A stretch of DNA of 64,000 nucleotides, taken from NCBI RefSeq assembly GCF_000002425.4, contig NC_037264.1:8786886-8850885 (forward strand), given 5' to 3'. Shown here piece by piece: positions 1-10,784 of the stretch. The notes beneath the pieces are model-generated. The model was not told the DNA's origin. It ran no database searches and saw nothing but the letters and a program-made list of their open reading frames with translations. The position numbers and the translations under genes were made by a program. Position 1 is the first letter of the stretch, and each line of letters begins with the position of its first letter. Origin of the DNA: Physcomitrium patens (Eukaryota; Streptophyta; Bryopsida; Funariales; Funariaceae).

Positions 1-339
1 TCTTGTACAAATATCACATTATGATATACAATCTATAATTATCTATCAAATTTAGGGCCCATAAATTGTCGTTGAGATTAATTCTAAAGTCTGATAATAT
101 CTAAAATATTTTACTACAAAAAAATTATAATAAGCTTAAAGAATATATAATTATATTTAATCTTTTAGAAAATATAAGTGTCTATTAATATTAAAATAAT
201 TATTTTTAAATTTAAACTTAGAAGTATAATTAGACTTAAATTGTTTTTAAAAGTAATATACAAGAAGATCTAAGAACATACATAAATAAACTTGATTAAA
301 AAAAATTAAATCAATTGAGATTCCAAAATAGATTTTTTT

Positions 340-1110
340 TTTTCTTGGTTGATAAGTAATATTAAATACAAACCTTAACAATGGCATACTTCAACGGACT
401 TAGCAACAATTCAAAAGATTTTTTGATATTAAATACTTAAAGCTCTTGTTATTAATATAAATTATTATTAGAATAGATGTGTCTTCTATATATTAACACC
501 ATTCTTGAAGCAAATACACAATCTTAAGAAGCTTTTTGTTGTAAATCTCATAATTGAATTTGATTATAAATAAAAAAAATCCTGAATAAAAAAGTTTAGA
601 GTAAATTTTATTATTCTCTTCTTTTTGAGATAATAATGTACCAAAGACAAAGTTTGATGTGTGCATTTGTTTTTAAAAATCGGCTTGTAGAAGTTCATAT
701 CATATAATATTGATGTCATAGTGAAAAGTATTTTAAAAACTTAATGTGTTGCTTTAACATCTTTATTCTACTCAAATTTTTATGTAGAAGTTAAATGTGC
801 AAGTAGAGTTGGAAGTTAAGAAAATTTCTTGATTAAAACCTAATAGTAATTAAGAAATTCTAAAAAAATAGTAAACATCTTTTATTGTCCATGGAGTTTT
901 ATAATCTATGATAGTTTGAATTTTCTTTGGTTCTATTCTAAGAACATTATTTGAAATGATATATTCCAAAAATTCAACTTAAATTGTATAAGATGCATAT
1001 TCCTTCATTAGATATAAAGTCTTTTTAGTAAAATTTTAGGATATTTCATCAATTATGTTGCTGATATTTTTTTTTGTAATGCTTATAATTATAATATTTA
1101 AATAACATAT
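340..1110 (-). pseudogene. Decayed chromovirus pol fragment (RT end and RNase H), remnant E0
   Basis: Read on the minus strand, this AT-rich stretch aligns with the Ty3/gypsy pol copies elsewhere in the window. The part at about 870-1070 corresponds to the RT thumb region that reads FLGYIISNDG-like in the 58-kb copy. The part at about 350-720 corresponds to RNase H, with recognisable pieces of the METNASDF, NYEIHDKEL and LLQEWC motifs. Stops and frameshifts are frequent, and nearly all differences from the better copies are C-to-T or G-to-A. Gag, protease, integrase and LTRs are not visible around it, so it is a truncated fragment. The identification is by eye from scattered motifs. The class is fairly sure and the edges are approximate. 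I see nothing interpretable in bases 1-339. Confidence 0.6.
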
Positions 1111-1203
1111 TGATCTAAAATAAATAATGTAAAATTTAAAATTTATATAAAATTAAAAAACTCATGGTGGCATGTGATAGATGACAAGTTGTGGTGGGAA
1201 TAG

Positions 1204-1249
<46 letters not shown>

Positions 1250-2334
1250 CTTCTTTTTGCTATAACTACAAGTAAAAAACCTTCTTATGATTTCTTTGCA
1301 AGTATAAAAAATAAGTTCATTTCATTATATCTTTTTGATATATTAACAAGTTATAAGTATTATAAGAAAAAATTTATGAAGATCATCAGGATTCTTAATA
1401 TAAAAAAGTTAGAACTTAGAAGACAACACCCATGGTGACATGATAAGGTTCTTCAAGTGAAAGTTATGTTTTACTTTGAAATGAATGATATCAATGGACT
1501 ACTTAAAAGATATGAATGAACATAGAAAAGAAATTAAAGAACAAAGATGTCCAATAGAGGTTTGGAGTTTAATAGCTAAATAATTATTCTTAACTTTGAT
1601 GTTGATTTCAACTTTAAGAAATTACATTAATGCTACAACTATTGAAAGACAATAAATAATCTTTATCAAGGATTTCTGAGAGTATAGAAATAGCTTATAT
1701 ATAGTAATATAAAAAAATATTCTATAATTCTTAAGATATGAGAATCTAGGCGTTCAAAGATCAAACTTACTAATTGAAATAAAAATGCTCTTAATCTACT
1801 TAGATATTAGCCATTTTTCTTCTCCATTCTCAATTAAAATCTTTTAGTTTTAATATCTCATTTTTAAACTATTAACTTATTTTCAAAAAATTTATGAATA
1901 TAAGTAATTTAGTCAAGTACTAGTATACAAAAAAATTATTCCAATCCAACTGATAAACTACTCAAAATTTTTAAAATCCTCCTTGATCTTCAAAATCCAA
2001 TTTTTAAGAGCCTACACCAATTGAATTTCAATTTCTATTGATTTAATTGTCTAATCGAGCTTAAATTCATATCACATATTTTATATAATTGTATTTATAA
2101 ATTTACAGAATTTCATCTATAAACATACTACAAAATTGATACAATTTACTAAAATTAAATTATTTTTATTCTTTATAATAAAATAGAATCATTTAAAAAA
2201 ATCTAATTTTATAAAGCTCTCAGAAAGTTAATATGTACTTAAATTCCTCAAAACCAATGTTTATAGAGACCTCATCAAATTTTCTTTCAAATCCTATTCT
2301 TCTATTAATAAAATAATCTCTTATATATTGTAGG
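1111..2334. other. AT-rich DNA with a (TA)n run and a possible inverted LTR scrap
   Basis: There is no gene. A (TA)16-type run lies at 1212-1243, flanked by two similar phrases (CATGGTGGCATGTGATAGA near 1163 and CATGGTGACATGATAAGG near 1430). Bases 1900-2110, read on the minus strand, resemble the middle of the long-LTR family A seen at 6224-7971 and 11098-12676, so an eroded inverted LTR fragment is likely there. The open frame over the TA run only encodes alternating Tyr-Ile and is not a gene. Confidence 0.4.
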
Positions 2335-2680
2335 ATTTTGTGCCTATAATAAAAACATACATAATAGCCTAGATAATAAGTAGATAAATAAAGGTAGATT
2401 TTATAATATCTTGTAGAAAAGCTTTATAGAAGCTTCATAGATACAAATTTGACTTTAGACGTATTTGTAGTTAATTGATAAGTTAGAAACTTGGTCAACA
2501 AGTTGAACACGTATTGCACATATTAGCAACTTGTGGTACAAATTTACTATGTGGCATATATAAAAGAAACTTGACTTGTAAGTTAGATACATGTTGGAGA
2601 TTATATAGAATATTTCTACATAACTCCTAGTTAGATAGTATATCTAAAGACAAAAGTGAAGCTTTCTTCACTCTTACCAA

Positions 2681-2714
<34 letters not shown>

Positions 2715-2880
2715 CTTTAATCTTATTTTAAAAGACTCTATTTTTTTGCCTTTGACAATAGCCATTCTAATTTAACATTATATCATTTTTGAGTGATTAT
2801 CTATTCTTTTTGATTAATATAAGAGTATATTAACTATTTAGTTCTTTGAAATTATATCCTTCATAGTTTGATAAGTGTGT
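2335..2880 (+). repeat. 5' LTR of E1 (short chromovirus LTR)
   Basis: It shares in order the landmarks of the 3' LTR of E3 (60925-61482): the AAGTAGATAAATAAAGG-like start, the GAAGCTTC box, paired phrases with TTGGTCAACAAGTTG and CAACTTGTGGTAC, the AGATAGTATAT TATA-like segment, CTTCACTCTTACCAAC, and the GACAATAGCCATTC stretch. A run of about 28 T at 2684-2711 lies where other copies read TTTTCTTGCTTC. The boundaries are estimated. Confidence 0.6.
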
Positions 2881-3082
2881 TAATTTATTGTTTTTTTTAT
2901 TATTTTATTTTTAGAAGTGAATAGATTATTCTACTTCTTTAGTTGTGTTTTAAAGATTTTAAATTATCCATCTTTAAAGTAATATTTTTTTATATTCTTT
3001 AATATTAATTCTTTTCCTTAAAAAAATAATCTATCTTTTTTTTAGAAATTTTTATTTAATAGTAGAGATTATGGATTATCTT

Positions 3083-4000
3083 CTTTTAATTTGATTAGTG
3101 GATTTATTAAAGTTATTTTTTATAGAAGAAAAAATCATAAATATTGTATTTTTTAAAAATAAAGATAAACTTATAATTATTGCAAATCTTCACAAGATTT
3201 TTAATAATCTTAGAATAAAAATCTCATATATTATCAACGTCAATTATAGAAGTACCATTTCTAAACTTATGAAAGATATTAATAATAAAATTATAAAATT
3301 GAGCAAAATAAATAAATTTAAATTATAATTGAATCTAAGTAGTCTTACTATTAGACGTATGAGAGATGCAAAGATTAGTATGCTGAAGAAGTTTGATAGA
3401 ATAAGATCAAAATTTTGAAGATTTCTACAAAAATTCAAGTTTTGTTTAAAGCTGCATCTTTTTCAATACTTTGATGGATTTATTCAAGTTGGATTTTTAA
3501 GTGCATTTTTATCTAGAAGTATTCTCTTTTGATTTTTACCTTTCATAGAAAAAGATTCACAACTCTTTTGTAATCTAAATTCATTCTTTAAAGTATTTAC
3601 AACCAAATTTTAAGAAAATGATTAAAAACAGATAACAAAGACCAAACTTTTATTTTTATGATAAAGATTATATTCAGCGACCATATATGTAGGTGAATTC
3701 CAAAACCTTGCTTGCAATATAGATTAGAATGACAAAGCTCTATGAGTCCTACAAATTGATCGTAATTGATAGATTAATTAAAAATATAATTTGAAGTCAT
3801 TTAATTATAAAAATATTAAGATTAAAGAGTCTTTTTGAATTTCCAAGTATTTATTATAATTTAGAATTATTTATAAGTTGCAAAAGTCTTATTAGAAGGA
3901 AAGTTATAAAAATGGAATCTTAGTAAGTCTTGAAGGCAATTATCTTAGTTAGTTTAGTATTTTTTTTTATTGTTAAGTATTAAGAATTAATTATTGAGAC
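3083..4000 (+). pseudogene. Decayed gag, N-terminal and central part, of E1
   Basis: A 76-codon open stretch at 3098-3328 aligns with the gag start region of the 40.4-kb copy: both share a Leu/Phe-rich opening, an INLH-like and an NVNH-like segment. From about 3390 the sequence matches the FDGTRSKF(R/K)GF and LHPFQYLDEFVQVGF-type core of chromovirus Gag, with CGA changed to TGA in the middle. Homology fades after about 3600. Gag would form the retrotransposon particle; this copy cannot. Confidence 0.55.
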
Positions 4001-4153
4001 CAATATCTTTATTGGCTTTCTATCTACATGTATTACTTATAAAAATCCTATCAATGATTAGTTAATAGTTAGAAGAAGCATGAAAAAGAACCTCATGTCT
4101 TTTTAGTTAATTATATAGAAAATAGAATTTTTAGTAGATTTAAATTAATTTTA

Positions 4154-4990
4154 TTACTATAAAAAATCACCAAGATAGGAAAATAAAGCTTTATATGGAT
4201 ATTAATATTATGGAAATATTATAGGATTTATTTTTTAAAAAATTAGAATTTATCTAGATTTTTTCATGAATTTTTAGAAAAAAATTCAAGTCTTTGGTAA
4301 AATTGAATTTTACCACCTTGAGAGCCATTATGAAGAAATGAAGCAAGATTTGAAGACTATACAAGTTTTCTAGGCTAATTGGATGTTTTTTAATACCATA
4401 GTAATTTTGCTAGTAGAAAATAGGAGGACCAGCAACTAGTGTAGTCCTTGTAGGAAGAGAGGTGCACAATTCTCATATGGGTTGTAGCACCTTGGGTGTA
4501 AGTAGGAAGATAAGACTAAGGCCTCAAGGCCTCTTTAGGCACCCAATATACACTACTTGTGAGCCTTGGTGAGGCTCAAAATCATAATTTCTTAAGCAAG
4601 TTATCCTTGAAGTAAAAAAAATTCACTTAACTTTTCTATTATTTACATTCTATCTTTAATCTATCATAACTTAATCATAGTAACTTAGAATTACATGATT
4701 TATATGTCATTGGAAAGATTAAAAAAAATTATCTATCTAAATTTTCTTTTAACTTTTACTTTTTTTAGATAAAAATCCAATGAATAGACTGTGACTTAGT
4801 TTTGGATGTTGTGATTACTTGATTTCATTTCTTTTACTTATATTGTGGTTGTTTCTCTTTGATCTTTTGTCAGTTGCTTGCTTCACTTCACACCACCAAT
4901 TACAAGAAACTCTTAATTGAGGCCATCTTGTAATTGGAATTGAAGAGTGAAATTTATACTCACAAGCTCTTAACAAATAATTTTAATATG
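4154..4990 (+). repeat. Family-4 repeat, left copy (inverted partner at 63170-64000)
   Basis: This segment reappears in reverse complement at the far right of the window. Shared landmarks, in reverse order there, are TTACTATAAAAAATCA at the outer end, GGTAAAATTGAATTTTACC, CCATTATGAAGAAATG, ATAGGAGGACCAGCAA, AGGCCTCAAGGCCTCTTTAG, CTTGGTGAGGCTC and CAAGTTATCCTTGA. It is much less AT-rich in its centre (4420-4590) than the E1 gag it interrupts, so it arrived later. No coding potential is seen. It could be an LTR, a SINE or another non-autonomous element. I do not recognise the family. Confidence 0.65.
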
Positions 4991-5139
4991 CATTAAAAGA
5001 TGATGTCAAAGATTTATTGTTGGAAATATCAAAAGTAAATTCATTGTAGTAATTTGTTACTTAAGCTATTGCTTGCAATAATTGAGTCATTAAAAAATGC
5101 TAAAATATATATATTAAAAAAGTATAAGTCAAGTTATGA

Positions 5140-5400
5140 CGACACCACCTAAGTTTTCAAAACCTTATTCATCAAGGTTGAAACTAATGTAAATTAATAA
5201 GATACATTTTAAACTTCTCAATGAATAAGAAAAGATTTGACCTTGTTAAAAAAGATCATATTGAAATTGTAAAAAATCAAAGCATATTATTCAATATTAT
5301 CCAAAGAAGTAATGTAATTACAAAACAAAGAGTATAATTGCCAAAAAAAATAATATATTAAAAAACATATTTGTCCAGCTATAATAAAAATTATGCAATT
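5140..5400 (+). pseudogene. Decayed gag C-terminus with zinc-knuckle remnant (E1)
   Basis: It aligns with the end of gag in E3 (56640-56870), with the acidic EDMQIDAVHFKPL-like linker followed by the CX2CX4HX4C zinc-knuckle region and the Lys/Gln-rich tail. The Cys and His codons are partly destroyed. It continues the gag that stops before the family-4 repeat, showing that the repeat is an insertion. Confidence 0.55.
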
Positions 5401-6223
5401 GAAATCTTATACATCACTTAGTAGAAAGGCATAAGTCTAATATAATAAAAATTTTATTAGTGGATGCAAGAACTTTCATGTATGTTATAAAAAAAATGTC
5501 ACATTTTTTTTATTTATGCCATATCTATTTTTGATGGTGAAAAGATTTCAAGTTGCATTCCAAAGAAACATCAAGATTATCAAAATTTCTTTGAAAAGAA
5601 GAATGTAAATATTCTTTCAAAGTATTATCTTTATGATTGCTTAGTTGATCTTCAATGAAGAACTCAACCATCATATCGACCAATCTATAATTTATCACAA
5701 AATAAGTTGATTGTACTTAAAGAATATATTGATAAAAAATTAACTAAGAATTTTATATGCCATTCTAAATTTCTAATAAGAGCTCTTACCTTATTTATGA
5801 AGAAAAATGACAAATCACTATAGATATATATATAGATTATTAAGAACTCAACAAAAATACCATTAAGAATAGATATCTATTACTTTTGATTCAAAGATAT
5901 TTTAATCAATTGAATCAAGCAAAGATCTATGTCAAAATAGATCTAGATGGAGCATGCAACATAGTATACATTAAAGAAGGAGATAAATGAAAGATTTCAT
6001 TTTGAACCAAATATGGACATTAAAAAATATAATGTCATGTCTTTTGGATTCATAGTTACAATAATTGCTTATTAACATCTTATGAATGATTTTAAAAAAA
6101 AATTCTAAATAATTTTGTCTTATTTTATTTAGATAATATTTTAATCTACTTTAAGAATATATAATAGTATAAAATTCTTGTATATTATGTGCTAAAAAAA
6201 TTTAAAAATATAAAACTATACAT

Positions 6224-7971
6224 TGTCGTGATGTAACATGACTAATAAGTAAAAAAAGTAAAGAAATTATTATATTATAGAAGCTCTTACTTCAAATATT
6301 TTAGCAAAATAACTTAAAATATAAACAATAGTCCAAAAAGAATAAAACTAAAGTTGTAAATACTATCTTTTTACAAAGTAGGCTTCTAATTACTTCGTAA
6401 GGCCATAAATAAGGTAAAACAAGATAGATTAGAAAAGTAAAGAATATGAGCATATGTAGGAAGAAATTAGAATTTTTTTTAGTAAAAATTAATTCAAAAA
6501 GGAAAATTTTGATACCCAAAATAGACCAGTTATCAACTTAGATCGAAATCAGATATTAAGATTAAAAATTGGTCACCTATGGCAACTTTGGGATTTTTTG
6601 GCAGATTAAAGAATGAGATTTAAAAGCAGACTCATTAGAGTTTCTTTAGGTGTGAATTTTGAGTGATTTAAGTATCTAAAGAATTTGCAAGAGCTTTGCA
6701 AAGTCACAGTTGTTTTAGGTGATTCAAGGATTTGTGAAATAAAAAGGGTATTATATTTTGGAGAACTTCATGATTTTGATAGTAGATCTATAGTTTAAAT
6801 TTTGAAGACCTATAAGAATAGTTATTTATAATATATGCTATAAGTTTGAGCTTGATCAAATGTTTGAATTAAAGGTTATTGAATTTCAAGTAAGTTGAGG
6901 TATTGGAAATTGGACTTTGAAGAGCAATTAGGATTTCTAAGATCTTTGAAAATCTACTAGTTAGATTGGAAAAAAATTTATGTGTAAGAGTAATAGACTT
7001 GATTTGCTACACATATGTGGAATTTGAAAACAATCAAATGGTTTGAAAAAAGATATTAACATTGGAAGTTCAATATTTAGATTGGAGTAGGATGCCAGCC
7101 AATACTTGAGCGGATTTTAGGATTTTTCTTCCATTTGGTAAGTGCGATTATCTTCAAATTTATTATATTATTTTTTAACTAAGAAATTGAAAGGTGTATA
7201 AATTTTCAAGAAAGATCAAGGATTTAATCAAAAGATATTAGGATTTATTTAGGATTTGATTTAAGGTTTAGGATTTGTTTATAATTTGGTTTAGAATTTA
7301 GGATTTGTTTAAGATTTGATTTAGGATTTAGGTTTTGTTTAGGATTTTATTTAAGATTTAGAATTTTTCTAGGATTTGGTTTAAGATTTCAGATTTGTTT
7401 AGAATTTGGTTTAGAATTTAGGATTTGTCAAGGATTTGATTTAGAATTTAAGATTTGTTTAGAATTTGGATTAGAATTTAGGATTTGGTTTGGGTTTTGG
7501 AATTTTTCTAGGATTTGGTTTAGGATTTAGAGTTTGTCTAGGATTTGATTTACGATTTAGGATTTATTTAAGATTTGATTTAGGATTTAGAATTTTCTTA
7601 GGATTTAGGATTTGGCCTAGGATTTTATTGAAGTCCATTAGAGTTTCAAGTAGAATTAAATTAGGAATTAATTGAGATTCATTTAAGATATATTTGTGAT
7701 TATTTTAATATTCCTTTAGGATTTCTTAAGGATTTTTTTAAGTTTTATTGTAGATTTTTTTTGAACTTCTTTAAGATTTCTTATTGTTTCTTTTGTAATT
7801 TCTTTAAGGTTTCTTTTGAATTTGATTAAAGCTTGCTTAGCATTGTTAAGAATTTAATTAGAGTTATTTAATATTTTATTAGAATTAAGATTTTTTTGTT
7901 GTAATTTCTATTCTATCTTTGACAATTAGGTCCTTGGTGCATTCTTGAGCAAGATTTCACATATTACGACA
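6224..7971 (+). repeat. Solo long LTR, family A, inserted in E1 reverse transcriptase
   Basis: It begins TGTCGTGATGTAACATGAC and ends ACATATTACGACA, so it has TG...CA termini with a short inverted repeat (TGTCGT/ACGACA). RT homology stops at its left edge and resumes at its right edge. ACAT lies on both sides (6220-6223 and 7972-7975) and may be what remains of a target duplication. The same sequence forms the 3' LTR of the element ending at 50857, where a polypurine tract precedes it, so this is an LTR. A telomere-like minisatellite (7232-7640) lies in it. Confidence 0.75.
7232..7640 (+). repeat. TTTAGGATTTGG-type minisatellite inside the long LTR
   Basis: About 400 bp consists of imperfect copies of TTTAGGATTTG(G/A), roughly 12 bp each, made of TTTAGGA and TTTGGTT half-units. 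Shorter versions sit at the same place in the other long LTRs (about 12130-12260, 26320-26660, 50330-50520), so repeat number varies between copies. The 61-codon frame over it is a by-product of the repeat. Confidence 0.7.
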
Positions 7972-10320
7972 ACATTAAAATAGAAAAGTATATATTTAAC
8001 ACAACTCAAGTTGAATTCTTAAGATGCATTGTATTAAATGATGATCTTGTGATGGATCCTAAAAAAATTTAAATTATTATAGAAAAAAATCTAAAAAAAA
8101 AATCTAATATCTTTTAAATTTATTAATTATTATCAAATCTTTATTAAGGTTTTTTTTTTTTAATTTATAGCTCCAATTACATGATTGATTTATAAAAAAA
8201 ACTTGAGTAGAATAAAGAAGCAAAAGCAATATTTGAAGCTTTAAAGATAACTTTTATTTTTATATCAATCTTAGATTATATCAACTTCTCATAGATATTT
8301 TTATAGAAACTAATACATTAAACTTTGATTTGATACAATACTAATAGAAATAAAAATAAATGACAAACTTCACCTAATATCTTTTTATTTAAGAGAATTT
8401 TTAGTAGCCAAAATCAACTATAAGATCTAAAATAAAGATCTTCTTATAATTGTAGATTCATTTTAAGAATAGTATTATTATCTAGAAGATGCTTTAAGTC
8501 TAGTCACTATATATATATATGAATAACAAGAAACTCAAGAATTTCATATCACCACAAGTTGAAAATTTTTGCAAAGTCCATTAAAACATATCTATATTGA
8601 GATTTGATTTTAAGATTATTTATTGACTAAAAAAATATGAAGGTTTGTCAAACACTCTTTGTAAACATTCTTATCTTATAACAAAAAAAAAGAGATGCAA
8701 CTTTTGATCAATAACAAATTATTCTTTTGAAGAAAAAATAATTTTATTTTTAGGTAATAATATCAATATTAACTATTGATTCAATTTTTTAAAAATAAAT
8801 TTAATAAATCATGTCCTTAAATCTTCTTATTTATGGATATTTAAAAAAATATATTTAAATCTCATAATTTTTTTAAATTTGAATTTTGAAATAATATATT
8901 ATATTTTTAGAGTCAATTATATCTTTTTAAATATAAGTACATTCTCTTAAAGCTTGTTATAACTTCCTAGCTACAAGATATTTTGAATATAGTAAGACTT
9001 TAAAACTAATATTTAGAGATTTTTAGTAGCTTCAAATGTAAAAAGTAATTAATAACTTTTGCAATCATATGATGTTTTTTGAAGATCAAAAATTCTTTCT
9101 TATCAATCATATGGATTTTTATAGCCATTAATTTTATATAAATAATTATAGTCTTATAACTCCATATTTAAAAATAGTAGATTATTCCATCAAGATGGAA
9201 AAATTTGTATCATGTACAAAATCTATCATAAGTGAAGAAATAGATAAACTTTTCTTTGATAATATCTATTGCTATTATAGATTACCAAAAAATATTATAT
9301 CCGATAAAAGGATCTAATTTTTTTTAAGGTTTAAGAGAACAATTTTTAAGATTTTGAAAGTAGACATAAAGCAATATTTGGCTTTTTATTCTAAAAATAA
9401 TGAAAAAACAAAAATAGATGAATCAAGTTTTGGAGTAGTATTTAAAATATACCATTAACTATCATCAAGATGATTAAATAATTTTTTTTGCTATTAAAAA
9501 AATTTACTTATAATAACACAATATTTTTTTTTTAACTAATCAATAAATTTTTATACAAATTATAGTTATTATTCACAACTTAATACGTTTGACTTTTCAA
9601 AAGTTAATAATCTTACATCAAAAGATCTAGAAAGTTATTTATTAGAGCTACTTGTAACAATAAAGGTATAATTAAAAGAATCTCAAGAACGTCAAAAGAT
9701 TTATCTTATACCTCACAAGTTATTTTTTTAGTTATATAAGATATGTGGAATGAGAAATATCTATTATAAGGAATAACATGAATTCTATATAAGCAAAAAA
9801 GTATGGTTATTTTGTCATAATATCAAGACTAGTAGCCTTTATGACAAATTAGATTATTGTAAATCTGGACCATTTCTTCTTTGTAAACAAATCAATCCAA
9901 TTCCATATCAATTATATCTATCAAAGTCTATGAAGATCTATCTTACATCCCATATATCTCTTCTAAAATCATACAAGATAGTAGATATATCATAAAGAAG
10001 ACAAATGCCACCTCCTTCTATGAAAGTAGATAATAATCAAGAATTTGAGATTAAAAAAATCTTATACTCAAGGCAATATTGAAATATATTATAATATCTC
10101 ATAAATTGATGTGAATATAATATTAGTGAATTTACATAAGAGCCATTTAAGAATCTTACAAATGCACAAAAGAAAGTTAGTGCTTTTTATTGATAATATT
10201 GATCAAAACCAAGATGAAGTGTCAATCATTTATTACTATAAAAAAAATAAGATTCAATGGAAATAGTATTTTATTTTTAATTTTTTTTTGTGATTTTTAT
10301 ATATTTTTGGCATTAAAGAG

Positions 10321-10686
10321 ATGGAGAATCAACAACCAGTAGATTTAAGTCATGAGATATCATTTACTGAGTTACTAAACAATACAGTAAGATTGTTACA
10401 ACCTTTAAGATGATATAATAGAAATTAAGATTCACAAGAATAACATATTCTTCCTAAAATAGATGGTAAGTTTTAATGTGTTTGATATTACAACTTTCAA
10501 AGAGAATCCTGATATTTGATAATATTATTGAAAATTGAAACCATTTTTTATGATATTCTAAATATTTTATTTGAAAGAAGTTATAAATGCCTTGATACTA
10601 ATTAAATATGAAGGTGGTATTTATGCCATAATATGAAATATTATCAATGACTAAGAAGACCTATCAACTATCTTTAAAAGAAACAA
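10321..10686 (+). pseudogene. ORF3 of E1, decayed conserved accessory ORF
   Basis: From the ATG at 10321 the frame runs 121 codons to the place where the other copies stop (here CAA at 10684). There is no net insertion or deletion, although several stops have appeared (for example CGA to TGA). The N-terminus reads MENQQPVD; the middle has the QPLR.YNR segment; the C-terminal half has an L(I/V)ILL(K/E)(I/V)E segment, NILFE and (W)L(R)RPIN. All align with ORF3 at 60462-60826, 44284-44648 and 50965-51330 (minus) and more distantly with 38789-39085. Function is unknown. It lies after the chromodomain and before the 3' LTR. Confidence 0.6.
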
Positions 10687-10784
10687 CAATTAAAACATAT
10701 GGCAAATATAATATATCACATCTTGAATTTTTTCAACATATAATTACCATTCATTGTAGGACTTATTCCTAACAAAGAGAGATA

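Larger units (their letters stand above)
5470..10200 (+). pseudogene. Decayed pol of E1 (RT, RNase H, integrase, chromodomain), interrupted
   Basis: Segments in order are: protease/RT linker (about 5520-5700), RT palm and fingers (5700-6220), a 1.75-kb solo LTR, then RT resuming at about 7977 with the FLGYII-like motif. RNase H follows at about 8290-8640, the integrase zinc-binding and DDE region at about 8740-9500, and the chromodomain region at about 9960-10180. Every domain is identified by alignment with the better-preserved pol of E3 and H. Stop codons occur every few tens of codons and the G+C is very low. It is certainly non-functional. The RT site that became a stop in E3 and H keeps its Gln codon here (CAATTGAATCAAGC near 5917), which shows the ancestral residue. 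Confidence 0.65.

Noticed and set aside
1181..1438. 85-codon frame with a Tyr-Ile run
   Set aside because: It is the product of a TA microsatellite and has no other protein-like features.
7232..7640. Interstitial telomere or chromosome end
   Set aside because: The units are TTTAGGA/TTTGGTT mixtures at a fixed place in every family-A LTR, so they belong to the LTR.
7490..7675. 61-codon Gly/Phe/Leu-rich ORF
   Set aside because: It is the translation of the TTTAGGATTTGG minisatellite inside an LTR.
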